From UBA2334 sp049653005 (GTDB lineage Bacteria > Pseudomonadota > Gammaproteobacteria > Burkholderiales > Burkholderiaceae_C), in contig JBASFL010000009.1 in NCBI GenBank assembly GCA_049653005.1, forward strand, positions 1 to 64,000: a DNA stretch of 64,000 bases. The letters are read 5' to 3'. The notes below the pieces were generated by a model that saw nothing but the letters and a program-made list of their open reading frames with translations, was not told where the DNA came from and searched no databases. Positions within the stretch are counted from its first letter, which is position 1. Every line of letters begins with the position of its first letter. A program made the position numbers and the translations under genes. Below are positions 17,483 through 27,894 of the stretch, piece by piece.

Positions 17483-18415
17483 ATGAACACCGCCCCCCCG
17501 ACGCCCGAGCGCCAAACGTGGCAGTTGTACCTGCACATGACCCGGCCTGGGTTTTTGCTGGTCACGGCCATCGGTTGTCTGATTGGCTTGGCCTCTGCGT
17601 CGGCCTGCGGGCTTGGGTTTGACACCGCCAAAGCCACGGCCACCGTGGTGCTGGCGGTGTTGGCCCACGCAAGCGCCAATGTGCTGAACGACTATTTCGA
17701 CTCGCGCAACGGGGCCGACACAGCCAACCAACAGGGCATGTTTCCGTTTTCAGGTGGGGCACGCTTCATCCAGAACGGCCACGTGTCCGAACGCGACACC
17801 GGTCTTTGGGGCATGGCGCTGATGGGCCTGGTGGTGGTGGCCGGGCTGTTGCTGGCGTTGCACAGCGGTGGCGGCTTGCTGTTGATAGGCGCGACGGGGC
17901 TTTTGCTGGGATGGGCCTACTCGGCCCCACCGCTGTCACTGATGTCGCGCGGCCTGGGCGAGTTGACGGTGGCCGCTTGCTGGTGGCTGGTGGTGGTGGG
18001 TGCCGACTACGTGCAGCGGGGCCAATTTTTCATCATCCCCGCCTATGTGGCGGTGAGTTATGCCGTGATGGTGGCCACTGTTTTGCTGGTGTGTGGGGTG
18101 CCCGACATCGAGGCCGATCGCTCGGTCGGCAAACACACATTGGCCACTAGGCTGTCACCCCACGGGCTGGCCGCGTTGTACTTCGCACTGGTGCTGTTTG
18201 CCCACGCTTGGGTAGCAGTGGGCGTGTGGGCCCTTATTCCCCCCGCGCCCACACTGTGGTCGTTCGTGGCATTGCCCCCCGCTTTGGAGGCGGCCTGGCT
18301 GTTGTGGCACCACATGGGCGACCGCCAGCGGCTGAAGCAGGCCATTGTGCTGACGCTGGTGGCGGCCCATGTGCATGGGCTGGGGTTGGTGATTGGGTTG
18401 GTTGCCAACCACTGA
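17483..18415 (+). CDS. UbiA-family prenyltransferase (MenA-like)
   Basis: This 310-residue polytopic membrane protein has both Asp-rich motifs of the UbiA superfamily: NDYFDSRNGAD (about 67-77) and DIEADRSVGKHTLATRL (about 208-224). These bind Mg-prenyl diphosphate. Overall layout and the FPFSGGARFI segment resemble 1,4-dihydroxy-2-naphthoate prenyltransferases (MenA). No menaquinone genes are nearby and Comamonadaceae normally use ubiquinone, so the acceptor is uncertain. It ends 35 bp from the convergent cellulose operon. Confidence 0.75.
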   Translation: MNTAPPTPERQTWQLYLHMTRPGFLLVTAIGCLIGLASASACGLGFDTAKATATVVLAVLAHASANVLNDYFDSRNGADTANQQGMFPFSGGARFIQNGHVSERDTGLWGMALMGLVVVAGLLLALHSGGGLLLIGATGLLLGWAYSAPPLSLMSRGLGELTVAACWWLVVVGADYVQRGQFFIIPAYVAVSYAVMVATVLLVCGVPDIEADRSVGKHTLATRLSPHGLAALYFALVLFAHAWVAVGVWALIPPAPTLWSFVALPPALEAAWLLWHHMGDRQRLKQAIVLTLVAAHVHGLGLVIGLVANH

Positions 18416-18450
18416 AGCACCGGCCCCCCCGTCAACAAAACCGGCCCTCT

Positions 18451-18987
18451 TCAAATACCGCGCGCCGGTGGCACGGTGGCGGCCCGCCCTGGCAAGCCAC
18501 CACCCGAAGGCGGAGAGGCTGTGGGTGCAGCAGGCGGGGTGGCAGGACGGGACCAAAGGGGTGGCAACTCGGGCACCGCGGTGTCAGGACGGGCAACCTG
18601 AATGGGCTTGGGCGTCAAACCCAACGCAGCCTGCCCCTCTGCCAAAGACATCCACCGCTCCAAATTGCTCACATTCAGGGCGATATCAGGCCGCGCCGGC
18701 GCCAGCCGGGCGGCTCTTTGCAACAACGCAAGCGCCTGCGCGTAGTTCCCTTTGGACACCTCCAACACCGCCAGGTTGTTCAGTGCAATTGGGTCGAAAG
18801 GATTCAGCTCTGGCGCCACGGCGCCGCCAGCACCCGGCGCAAGCCCCAGGGGCAGCGGCTCCACTGCGCCCTTGGCCAGACCAGGCGACACAAACTTGTT
18901 CGGCGCAAGTGTTTTGTCAGCACATCCGCCAACGGCCAACAAAACACCAAAGCCCGTCACCCACACAGCCAGAAGGCGTTGAACCAT
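18451..18987 (-). CDS. TPR-containing lipoprotein, last gene of the cellulose operon
   Basis: The 178-residue product begins with a lipoprotein signal (VLLAVGGC, Cys22). A TPR-like helix pair follows at about 65-105 (PIALNNLAVLEVSKGNYAQA, then LQRAARLAPARPDIA). The C-terminal 50 residues are rich in Pro, Ala and Gly. Its start follows the bcsC stop with a single base between (TGA-G-ATG), so it is translated with the cellulose genes. I do not recognise it as a named Bcs subunit. An outer-membrane or periplasmic scaffold for BcsC or the glucan is plausible from position and the TPR. Confidence 0.65.
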   Translation of the reverse strand: MVQRLLAVWVTGFGVLLAVGGCADKTLAPNKFVSPGLAKGAVEPLPLGLAPGAGGAVAPELNPFDPIALNNLAVLEVSKGNYAQALALLQRAARLAPARPDIALNVSNLERWMSLAEGQAALGLTPKPIQVARPDTAVPELPPLWSRPATPPAAPTASPPSGGGLPGRAATVPPARGI

Positions 18988-18988
18988 C

Positions 18989-21900
18989 TCAGTTCCCCAC
19001 TTTCAATGCACGCGGTGGAAATCCAACCGCCGAGAGAACGGGGTCAAAGTGGTACTTGAGGTACAAAAGGCCACTGCTCATGGTGAAATCCGCCGACTTG
19101 TCTATGGAAAACTGGCCCCCAACCGCCCAATGTGGGGTCATCAGGTATTCCGCCTCCCCGCCCAATCGAAAGCCGATACCGGTTTTTGATTGGCCCGGGT
19201 AAAACGTTTTCCAAGTTGAGCTGCCCGCAGCCAATGATTCCCAACTTGCTTGCCGGGCGGTATCGCCCGGGAAATACGCCACGTCGTTCTCCCGCAAATT
19301 TTGAAGGCTCAGAGCACCGTCAACCCGGTAAGACATGCGCCCCGATCGCCCCGCGACTTCGATGGGCACACCAAGGGAGAGATAGCGCTGGGGGCTGAAG
19401 TACCCGCCATGCCCCAGCGTGAAATAACGCAAATTGCGCTTGTAACCCATGGCCGTGAGGTTCAAGCCGGAGGTCATCTGAAAATCAGGGCGTTGGATGA
19501 ACTTGTAGTAAACCCCAGCCCCCATCTCCACCCGGTTGTTGCTGAGCACGTTTTTGCCATTCAACACATGCAAGCCCCCGTAGCCGTACAGGCCCACGGG
19601 GCCATCTTCGGTTGAAAGCTGTACCCGACCGCCTGTGGCGGTGACCCCACCCCACGACAACCCACTGTTGTCATCCATGGTGCCGGCATAGGAGAGCAAG
19701 CTGTCAGTCACCGCACGGCGCGAAAACGTGAGGTTGAGCTTCAATGCATCCCAAGACTCATTGAAATCAATACCACCCACGACGTTTTGGCGCTGAAAGC
19801 CCAATGGCGTGACCCCCAAATCCAATTTCAACCTGGGTGACTCGTACCCGACCGACAGCCCTATGCCAGCGTCTTCCTGCCGACGCGTGGTGCCGACTGT
19901 TCCGTTGACATTGGACAGCGCGTTGGTACCAAATTGCTGTGAGTTGGCGACGTTGGTGCTGCTGACGTTGCCCGCGCTAAGGAACACAGGCTCGAGTCGC
20001 AACACCAATTGACCACTTTCTCCCGCGGAAAATCGCCCCTCCACGACGGAGCTGATGTTGGAAAGCTCGCTTGTACCGGAGTCACCACCCCGCCCTTGCC
20101 ACCCCAAACCAAGGCCCAAGCGCGAAGACCGCTGAGCGCGCAAATCGTCAATTTCCCTTTGCAAGGGGTCGGTTGGGCGGGTTGCAATGGACCGAGCCGC
20201 AGTGCCTCGCCCTGTGTCGGCGGGCACAAGTCCCATCGGGGCCAAAAGCCGTTCGGGCAAATCGGTCCGCGTGGCCCCGCTCCCTTGACGCAGTGGCTCT
20301 GGTGCGGCGGATTGAACCGGGATTGTCACCAGGGGAGCCATGCCACTGGGGACAGCCCATGGGTCTTGGGCAAAGGCCGGCGCAGGTGTTTCCTGCGGAA
20401 GCGTCCGGTATTGCACAGGCCGCATAACGGGCCGGGACAGACCCGGTGGAAGCGGATCGTCTGCTTGTGGCACAAATTCAGACTGGGGCGCCCCCCTGGG
20501 GAATGTCAAAGGACGCACAGGCAAAGTGCTGCCGGGCAACGTGGGCTGCGGCTCTGCCGGGCCAACCTGCCCCAGCGGGTTGGGAATCAACGGCATGGCA
20601 TTGCCCACGGCGCTGCGACTGTCGGCTTGAGCAGCAGAACCCGCCATAGTGTAGTCCAACACGCCCACACTCAACACCCCCACCCCTTCGGCACCCGCCT
20701 TGGCCCTGGTCACGGCCTGTGCACGTTCCAAATACTCAACGGCTTGCTTGTTTCGGCCTTGGAGTCTCGACAAACGCCCCATGGCCGACAGCACACCGGC
20801 GTCGTTGGGGGCTTTTGATTGGGCGGCCTCCAGCGCCGCTTGTGCATAGGCCAACTCACCAGCCTGCATGGCCGCCGTGCCAGATGCAATCAACAGAGGC
20901 ACATTGGACGGTGTTTTTTGCAACAGTTGGTGGTACCAGGAAAGGGCCAACGCATGCTCTCCTGCCGCGCTGTACAAACGTGCCAACGATTCTTGAGCAG
21001 ACACATCGGTCGGTTTTTCGCGAAGCAGTTGCGCGGCAATTTGATACCCCGACGCCAAATTGCCCGCTTCACGCTGGACGTCAATCTGGCGAACGCTGTA
21101 AGCCCAACGAATACCGTCAACCGCATTTTTCTGGCTCACCGACAAAGGTTGCTTGTACAAAAACCGCAACAAACCGGCCAGTTCTACATCTTGCTTGGTC
21201 TTCAGCAGCAGCCCCGCGTACTGAACACGCAAATCAATGTCGGGGGTTTTTTTCTGTGCGAGCAAGCTGCGAACCAACCCAAGGGCACGCTCTTCTTCGC
21301 CGAGCTCCAAGGCCCCCAATGCAACGGCGGTGATCAACTCGGCATCTGTGCCCGCAGCGGCATGGGCACGCTCCAGCGTGCGCAAAGACCGCTCACCTTG
21401 CCCACTTTTGGCCATGACCGTGGCACTGTCGACTTGCGCACGGACCCACAAACTGCGCTGCAAATCAACCATTGCCTTCGTTCTGGCCCCGGTTGGAATT
21501 TTCTCCAGCTGCACCAACCCCATCGCCCAGTCTTTGGCATCAGCACTCATCAAGGCAGATGCATGCAGCACGTCTGGAGAGTCGGGGTAGGCTTGCAGCA
21601 GACCCTGCATCAACCCGTTGGCCTCGCGAACGGCGCCTGCCCCCTGGTAGAGACGGGCAAGTTGGAGACGCAGCCAAGGATTGCTGGAATCCAACAGCAG
21701 GGCCTCTTCCAAATTTTGCATGGCCCCAAAAGTGTCACCCGCGGAGAGCAGTGCCGTGGCCTTCAATTGAAACTGCCTTGACAACAGCTGGCCGTAGCCC
21801 ATCGCTTCTTTGTCTTCGTCACTCAATCCATTTGCGAGAGCCAAGGCCTCCTCGACCTTGTTTTGCGACAACAACAACTGGCTGAGCCCTTGACGCACCT

Positions 21901-23293
21901 CCAGAGAATCGGGAAACGTATTCAACAATTGTTTGTAGGCCGCCTCCGAATCGGCCACCCGGCCCTCATCCGTCAACAAATTGGCCAAGGAATACAACGG
22001 ACGCTCGTGTCGGTCGTCCAGTTTTGCGGCAGCCTCGTAGTGACGACGGGCAGACACGCGATCACCCGCCGCGCGGGCTTTGTCTCCCGCGTCCAATGCG
22101 AGCCAAAACCGCACCGATGCCAACGCCTGGCCCCAGGCTTTTCCGCCGCTGTGTTTGTTTGCGTCGGCAAACAGCTTTTCTGCATCGGTCAACCGCTCTT
22201 GGCGCATGCGCACCAGACCCAACCCGCCCAACGCGTCGGGGCTGTTGGGCGATGACGCCAACAACCCACCAAACGCCTTTTCTGCGGCATCCAGCCCTCC
22301 GGCCGCCAAAGCGGTGTAGCCCGCGCCAAGTGCCACCGACTTGGGATCAGACTTGGGCGCGGCACTTTCAACTTCACTGACGATTGCAGCTTTGCCAGGG
22401 GTGCGAGCGCTCGCTTGACCGGACTGGCGAAATACCCGCATTTGAGACAACTGCTTCACGCGAGAGGCCATGGCTTCGTCCGACGGACGAAGCGTCAGAT
22501 AACCCTGAAACAGCGGGATGTCATCTTCATTGGCGGGCAGCCAAGTCAAAGCCTTGCGCAAAGACTCAACGGCTTTGACACCCACTTCGGGCTGCCGTGC
22601 CAATTTGGTGAGAATGACCACGCCATCACGGATACTGGCGGCACCGTATGTCAAATGCTGTGCATAAGCCAAACTGATTTTGGCGTTCTCAGGATCGTCC
22701 CTGACCAAGGTTGCCAAACCAACCCTTGCCTCATCCCACTTGTCCGGCACCCCTCCCAGCGTCTGGAAATACTCGGCGGCGATAAGCCCCCGGGGCGGTT
22801 GCCCTCTGAAGTACTGCCGGTAAAAGTCCACCGCTGACCGCGAGTCTCCGGCCCTTGCCGAAGCACGCGCTTTTTCAAGCATCTCGGTGTCGAGCGGCTT
22901 GATCGCAAGTGATTCACTGGCCTTTTTCACGCTTTGCGGATCGTTTCCAGACGCCTTGCGCAAACGCTCCGCCAATGCACGGGCAGCCTCCGGGCGCTTG
23001 TTTTCATTTTCAAATTGAATAACAGCAAGCAACGCGTCCGTGTGATTCGGGTCAAGCAACAACAAGCGTTGCCACGCAGCGGCTGCAAGGTCTGCGCGAC
23101 CTTTGGCGTCCCAAAACTTGGCCTGCTCCGCCAATGCATTGATTGCCAGTGCGTTGGAGGCCCAACCTGACGTCGAGAAAGCAGCGATCGCGGCGACCAG
23201 AGCAGTCGAACGCAAAGCGCTCGAAATGCCACGGGCTGGAGGTTTGCAGGGCATCGTTTCCATCAGGTGTATCCATCCATCACGCAGCGTCAT
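18989..23293 (-). CDS. bcsC: Cellulose synthase outer-membrane subunit BcsC
   Basis: The product is about 1434 residues. A signal sequence (SALRSTALVAAIAAFSTSGWA) is followed by many TPR units over about 45-880, which form the periplasmic solenoid. A Pro-rich linker covers about 890-1070, and a C-terminal outer-membrane beta-barrel follows (about 1090-1434, ending LSAVGFPPRALKVGN). BcsC exports the glucan chain. The ATG at 23293 lies 2 bp after the bcsB stop and is taken as start; a TTG at 23299 and ATGs at 23263 and 23254 are alternatives. It is large but within the family range. Confidence 0.93.
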   Translation of the reverse strand: MTLRDGWIHLMETMPCKPPARGISSALRSTALVAAIAAFSTSGWASNALAINALAEQAKFWDAKGRADLAAAAWQRLLLLDPNHTDALLAVIQFENENKRPEAARALAERLRKASGNDPQSVKKASESLAIKPLDTEMLEKARASARAGDSRSAVDFYRQYFRGQPPRGLIAAEYFQTLGGVPDKWDEARVGLATLVRDDPENAKISLAYAQHLTYGAASIRDGVVILTKLARQPEVGVKAVESLRKALTWLPANEDDIPLFQGYLTLRPSDEAMASRVKQLSQMRVFRQSGQASARTPGKAAIVSEVESAAPKSDPKSVALGAGYTALAAGGLDAAEKAFGGLLASSPNSPDALGGLGLVRMRQERLTDAEKLFADANKHSGGKAWGQALASVRFWLALDAGDKARAAGDRVSARRHYEAAAKLDDRHERPLYSLANLLTDEGRVADSEAAYKQLLNTFPDSLEVRQGLSQLLLSQNKVEEALALANGLSDEDKEAMGYGQLLSRQFQLKATALLSAGDTFGAMQNLEEALLLDSSNPWLRLQLARLYQGAGAVREANGLMQGLLQAYPDSPDVLHASALMSADAKDWAMGLVQLEKIPTGARTKAMVDLQRSLWVRAQVDSATVMAKSGQGERSLRTLERAHAAAGTDAELITAVALGALELGEEERALGLVRSLLAQKKTPDIDLRVQYAGLLLKTKQDVELAGLLRFLYKQPLSVSQKNAVDGIRWAYSVRQIDVQREAGNLASGYQIAAQLLREKPTDVSAQESLARLYSAAGEHALALSWYHQLLQKTPSNVPLLIASGTAAMQAGELAYAQAALEAAQSKAPNDAGVLSAMGRLSRLQGRNKQAVEYLERAQAVTRAKAGAEGVGVLSVGVLDYTMAGSAAQADSRSAVGNAMPLIPNPLGQVGPAEPQPTLPGSTLPVRPLTFPRGAPQSEFVPQADDPLPPGLSRPVMRPVQYRTLPQETPAPAFAQDPWAVPSGMAPLVTIPVQSAAPEPLRQGSGATRTDLPERLLAPMGLVPADTGRGTAARSIATRPTDPLQREIDDLRAQRSSRLGLGLGWQGRGGDSGTSELSNISSVVEGRFSAGESGQLVLRLEPVFLSAGNVSSTNVANSQQFGTNALSNVNGTVGTTRRQEDAGIGLSVGYESPRLKLDLGVTPLGFQRQNVVGGIDFNESWDALKLNLTFSRRAVTDSLLSYAGTMDDNSGLSWGGVTATGGRVQLSTEDGPVGLYGYGGLHVLNGKNVLSNNRVEMGAGVYYKFIQRPDFQMTSGLNLTAMGYKRNLRYFTLGHGGYFSPQRYLSLGVPIEVAGRSGRMSYRVDGALSLQNLRENDVAYFPGDTARQASWESLAAGSSTWKTFYPGQSKTGIGFRLGGEAEYLMTPHWAVGGQFSIDKSADFTMSSGLLYLKYHFDPVLSAVGFPPRALKVGN

Positions 23294-23295
23294 TG

Positions 23296-25608
23296 TCAAG
23301 GTTTGCCCTTAAGGCGCAAATTCGCTTGCCTGCGCAACAGCGCATACAAAACACCAGCCAACAAGACGGCTATCAAAACGATCAGCAAGGCAGCCACCCA
23401 AGAATTTCTGGCAAGAGCCCACTGCACGGCCATCAGTGGCGGCAAGCTGCCCACGTGGTAAGCATTTGACACCTCATACGCATCAACCTCTTTCCCACGA
23501 ATCACAGACACAGCACCTTGAATTTTCGCAATCACGCCGACATCCATCAGCGCAGCCAAAATATCCGCTTGACCAGTCGGCAAATCAGAGGCGATCGCCA
23601 CCACGCTTTTCCCCGACTTCAGAGGCGACTCAAAGCCAAACACCACCGCATCCTTCGCCAAGGTATCCGCCGTCAGCGAGGCGACGGTAGCCCCCCCCTG
23701 CTGCGGCAACTCGTACCAAGTGGTCAACTTGTGCTTCCAATCCGACAGCGCAAACGTTCGCGAACTCCCGGATGCAGAGAACGGCATGTGAGTGGCCCAC
23801 TCTTTGTACAGGCTTTGCGTCCCAGGACCACCCAACAGCAAAATATCTTTGGATGAATGCTGGCCCACGGCGGAAGGCACCGTCACAGACACGCCATACA
23901 CGGGCAAGCCCGTGGACTCGCCCATCCGCCCCATCATCGAAAGATACGTCCCAATATCTCCACTGGAGTACTTCTCTGGCAATACAACGGCTGTCTCTGA
24001 CAGGTCTGCCATTCGAGTAAAAGGAAACCCGGCATTGGCAAATGCACTGAGATCAGGCATTTTCAGATATTTGGGAAACTTGCTGATATCGAGTTCAGAA
24101 TCAGGATCAATCGCTGCACGCACGTTGTCTAGAACGACGTCCCTGCATGCACCTTCTTTTGGATAATCAAAACTGAAGTGGAACTGCAATTGGCTGCGCG
24201 CTCGCAACTGATTGACGGGGAGGTCGAACTTCTGAACAACTGGAAATGCTTGATCAGGTTCAATTTTTTTGAAAAGCTGCGAAAAAACAGAAGCTGAACC
24301 AAACGAATCGGAATGAGGAAGCAACGGGTAAGAGGTAATGAAATTCTGATTGGCCAGGACATTCAAATTGGATTTGTCAGACTTGGGTCGAGGTGTGTAC
24401 CTGTATTTCAAGTTAACCGGAACACCATTGGAGCGCCAACCAAACAAATCGGGGGGGGCAATCAAGTTCAACCGAACCAGATCGGGTGACAAACCACGAA
24501 CATTCAGATCATCGACGGTAACGATTTCTCCAAATTTAACGGGCCTGTCGCTGGGAATCCACCGAGGAGCGTCGTACGGTTTGCGCTTCTGCATCTCACT
24601 GACAGCTGCTTTTTGTACCGTCTGCCCGCCCAATCCCACACGCCCCAAACCCAATGCTTTCGCAGCAACCTTCAACTCTGCCGCATTGCGACCCAACACA
24701 TACAGTATCTTGAATCGGGCATCAGCTGGGTGTGGCGCCACAGACAATGTGGGGCCATCAATCGCAGGAATACTCACCAGCCCATCCGGGCGATCATCAT
24801 CTGTGGCAAACACCACAACGTTGTCAACAGGCAATTTATTCAGATGCGCAGGAAAGAAAGCTCCACGGTAACTGGCCAAATCACCGAACCAAGAGGCAAC
24901 AATACCTGCGGCCTCCAAAGCTTCTGTGGAAGGGGATGCACCGAACACGAAAGGTCGCTCAAGTCGCCGTCCGTCACGCCTGTCAAAAAATGGCAACGGC
25001 AGCAATGCCAAGTCATTGATAACAGACAGCGGTGTGACCGTAAACTGAACCGAGCTGAGATTGCTCACATTCAACCAAAGACTTGAATGAAAAGGATCCT
25101 CACAATCAAGCGTGTAATGGCCAATAAATTGAAGGCTCAATTTATTGAAATCTGTAATCAACCGTGGATCAATCGAAACCTCTCGCACCAAACGGGCACC
25201 TGCATCTTCCTTTGGCAAAGGAATTGTTTGTGCAACCTCACCATTGAGCAACACCTTCAAATGCGACAGCTGCGTCACCAGGGAGGGTGAAAACGAGAAA
25301 TCCAACTTGAGTTTGATGTCCGTCACAACCTCGTCAGCAGGAATACTGAACGGAATACTATATATGGGATCAATGCCCCTCAACTGAAACGCGTCATTGA
25401 TTCCAAGTTGTTTGAACGTGAATCCATAAGTTCGAAGTGGCACACCTGGAAATCTGTCGGAAAAAACAGGCGGTGCGGCAGTCTCCACGACATCAACGGG
25501 GGAAAGTTTTGGGGTCCGATTTTTCTGGGCCCACACATCGGGCACAAGAGATGGACTGAGCATCGCCACACCCAAAAGAGATGCAGCCAAAAACTGGAGT
25601 TTGAACAT
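23296..25608 (-). CDS. bcsB: Cellulose synthase periplasmic subunit BcsB
   Basis: The 770-residue protein has a signal peptide (MFKLQFLAASLLGVAMLSPS). Two rounds of carbohydrate-binding jellyroll plus flavodoxin-like domains make the periplasmic body. One C-terminal transmembrane helix (SWVAALLIVLIAVLLAGVLY) contacts BcsA. It guides nascent cellulose through the periplasm. The longest frame begins at 25629, but the ATG at 25608 has an AGGG ribosome site and opens the signal peptide. Base composition is clearly more AT-rich than neighbouring chromosomal genes. Confidence 0.93.
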   Translation of the reverse strand: MFKLQFLAASLLGVAMLSPSLVPDVWAQKNRTPKLSPVDVVETAAPPVFSDRFPGVPLRTYGFTFKQLGINDAFQLRGIDPIYSIPFSIPADEVVTDIKLKLDFSFSPSLVTQLSHLKVLLNGEVAQTIPLPKEDAGARLVREVSIDPRLITDFNKLSLQFIGHYTLDCEDPFHSSLWLNVSNLSSVQFTVTPLSVINDLALLPLPFFDRRDGRRLERPFVFGASPSTEALEAAGIVASWFGDLASYRGAFFPAHLNKLPVDNVVVFATDDDRPDGLVSIPAIDGPTLSVAPHPADARFKILYVLGRNAAELKVAAKALGLGRVGLGGQTVQKAAVSEMQKRKPYDAPRWIPSDRPVKFGEIVTVDDLNVRGLSPDLVRLNLIAPPDLFGWRSNGVPVNLKYRYTPRPKSDKSNLNVLANQNFITSYPLLPHSDSFGSASVFSQLFKKIEPDQAFPVVQKFDLPVNQLRARSQLQFHFSFDYPKEGACRDVVLDNVRAAIDPDSELDISKFPKYLKMPDLSAFANAGFPFTRMADLSETAVVLPEKYSSGDIGTYLSMMGRMGESTGLPVYGVSVTVPSAVGQHSSKDILLLGGPGTQSLYKEWATHMPFSASGSSRTFALSDWKHKLTTWYELPQQGGATVASLTADTLAKDAVVFGFESPLKSGKSVVAIASDLPTGQADILAALMDVGVIAKIQGAVSVIRGKEVDAYEVSNAYHVGSLPPLMAVQWALARNSWVAALLIVLIAVLLAGVLYALLRRQANLRLKGKP

Positions 25609-25650
25609 GTGACGCCCTAAAATGGCCAAATCAAAATAAAATCAAAAGAA

Positions 25651-27894
25651 TCAATTCACTGATACAGCGGCCTTCTTGGCCTGCTGTCGCTTCAGACTCG
25701 GAAACCATTGCTGTCTGACGTTGTCGCGGAGCAACTTCACAAGCAAACCGATGCCAAGCACACCCATCATGGAAATTTGCCGAAATGATGCCAACGGCTT
25801 GTCCATCTTGCGCTTGTCCCCCCAGACAACCCAGCTGTCGGCCCTGGCAAATGTTGCCTGAACAAAATCAACGGACTGCTGAGCACTCATGGGCAAGAGC
25901 TTCAAACCCAGCATTTGCCCACGAATCAGAGAAATCTCTGCCTCAAACTCGTACTCTTCATCACCGCGGAAAAGCGCCAGCCAAACGCGGTCCCCATGGT
26001 TCAAATCAATCGCTGTGGACAGCCGGATACCAACGCCTCCGTCTGAGTAATCTGTCGTGGTGCACGCATAGCTGTTGCCCGACTCGCAGCGCAGCGACGC
26101 CTGCAACACCATGCTGACACGCGGAGATGAACGAACTTGTTTGGCTTCATTGGCAACTGCGGTGCTGACACCCAGCATAAGCAAGTTGTACACCGTCCAC
26201 AACAAATTCAACGCCAAGGTGTCATAGGCAACATCAGGCATCCAAACCAGCCTGACAACGCCCCCCACAACACCAGCCAACCCCAACAACATCAAAAACA
26301 TGTATGGACGAGCCATGTCCCAGTCAAAGTGGGTACTGGCGTTCATCCCCCCCTTGTCTGTCACGTTGAACTTACCCAACTTGGGATTGACAACCGCAAC
26401 CAACGTGGGGCGGAGAATGTACCAAGCCAAGACCGTTTCATAAACCTCGGCCCAAAAAGAATGCCGGAACTCACCCTGCATTCTGGAGTTGGTCAAACTG
26501 GCATGCAGCAAGTGCGGTAATACAAAAACCGCAATGGTTATTGCACTTGCCTGAATCACTTGAGAACCAAATATCAAATATGCCAATGGTGCAGTGAGAA
26601 AAACCAACCGAGGCAATCCATAGAAGAAATGCAACATTGCATTCAAATAGCAAAGCCTCTGGGTTAAATGAAGCCCTTTACCCAACAACGGGTTATCAAC
26701 TCGAAAAATTTGAGCCATGCCACGGGCCCACCGAATGCGCTGCCCTACGTGCCCCCCCAAAGACTCGGTGGCAAAACCCGCCGCCAGCGGAATGGCCAGG
26801 TAAGCAGTGGAATACCCCAGCCTGTGCAGCTTCAAAGCCGTGTGAGCATCTTCAGTGACGGTTTCCGTCGCAATTCCACCGACACGATCCAACGCGGCAC
26901 GCTGTATGACAGCGCACGACCCACAAAAGAAAGTGGCATTCCAAAGGTCGTTACCGTCTTGAACAAGACCATAAAAAAGCTCCCCCTCATTGGGGACAGA
27001 TTTGAAAGTACCCAAATTCTTTTCAAACGGATCTGGCGAGAAGAAATGGTGTGGCGTTTGGATCATCGCCAACTTCTCATCCTTCAAAAACCAGCCCATG
27101 GAAATTTGCAAATAAGCCCGCGTGGGAATGTGATCACAATCAAAAATTGCAACATACTCACCCGACACGTGATTCAATGCAGCATTTATATTGCCTGCTT
27201 TTGCATGCCGGTTGTTATCCCGCGTGAGATAGCCAACCCCAGCTGCCTCGGCAAAATCTCGAAATTCGGCACGCCGCCCGTCATCGAGGATATACACCTT
27301 TATTTTTTCTTTGGGCCAGTCCATGCCCATGGCAGCAAATACCGTATTCTTAACCACGGACAAAGGCTCGTTGTATGTTGGGATCAAAACATCCACGGTT
27401 GGCCATTTGTCTGTGTTTTTGGGCAATGCTTGTGGCTTGCGCTCCAAAGGCCAAGCCGTTTGAATAAAACCCAAAATCAGCACAATCCACGCATACAACT
27501 CCGCAAGAAACAAGCCAACACCAAAAAAAGCGTTGTCCCAAGTTTCAAACTGCATGGTTTCCGTCACCCGCCAATACAAATAGCGTGTAGAAGCAGTAAC
27601 AGACAAAATAATGAGGACCTGCGTCACATAACGGCCAGGCAAATCTCGGAATATATAGGCGGCAAGAAAGCAAGTAACACCCAGCGCAAGCTGAGGACCC
27701 ACATCCAAAGGCGTGCTGACAATGGTCCAGAGCATGGGCAGAAGAAGCAACAGCCCCGCCAGCCTTACAGATGACTGGGACCAACCAGTCCAAGCAACGA
27801 TTGCTCGAATACCCGCAACAGCATACCGAAAAGCACGCATCCGCCCCATGATGCGCATTCGCAACCGGGCATGCCGAATTCTCCTGATATTCAT
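25651..27894 (-). CDS. bcsA: Cellulose synthase catalytic subunit BcsA with PilZ domain
   Basis: The 747-residue inner-membrane GT2 enzyme polymerises UDP-glucose into beta-1,4-glucan. Motifs visible are DDG (204-206), DCD (252-254), TED (347-349) and QRIRW (385-389), with transmembrane helices before, between and after. The C-terminal PilZ domain keeps the cyclic-di-GMP residues R588-x3-R592 and D615-x-S617-x2-G620, so it should respond to c-di-GMP. The start at 27894 overlaps the bcsQ stop (ATGA). Internal Met codons at 13, 16 and 19 are alternatives. AT content is raised. Confidence 0.96.
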   Translation of the reverse strand: MNIRRIRHARLRMRIMGRMRAFRYAVAGIRAIVAWTGWSQSSVRLAGLLLLLPMLWTIVSTPLDVGPQLALGVTCFLAAYIFRDLPGRYVTQVLIILSVTASTRYLYWRVTETMQFETWDNAFFGVGLFLAELYAWIVLILGFIQTAWPLERKPQALPKNTDKWPTVDVLIPTYNEPLSVVKNTVFAAMGMDWPKEKIKVYILDDGRRAEFRDFAEAAGVGYLTRDNNRHAKAGNINAALNHVSGEYVAIFDCDHIPTRAYLQISMGWFLKDEKLAMIQTPHHFFSPDPFEKNLGTFKSVPNEGELFYGLVQDGNDLWNATFFCGSCAVIQRAALDRVGGIATETVTEDAHTALKLHRLGYSTAYLAIPLAAGFATESLGGHVGQRIRWARGMAQIFRVDNPLLGKGLHLTQRLCYLNAMLHFFYGLPRLVFLTAPLAYLIFGSQVIQASAITIAVFVLPHLLHASLTNSRMQGEFRHSFWAEVYETVLAWYILRPTLVAVVNPKLGKFNVTDKGGMNASTHFDWDMARPYMFLMLLGLAGVVGGVVRLVWMPDVAYDTLALNLLWTVYNLLMLGVSTAVANEAKQVRSSPRVSMVLQASLRCESGNSYACTTTDYSDGGVGIRLSTAIDLNHGDRVWLALFRGDEEYEFEAEISLIRGQMLGLKLLPMSAQQSVDFVQATFARADSWVVWGDKRKMDKPLASFRQISMMGVLGIGLLVKLLRDNVRQQWFPSLKRQQAKKAAVSVN

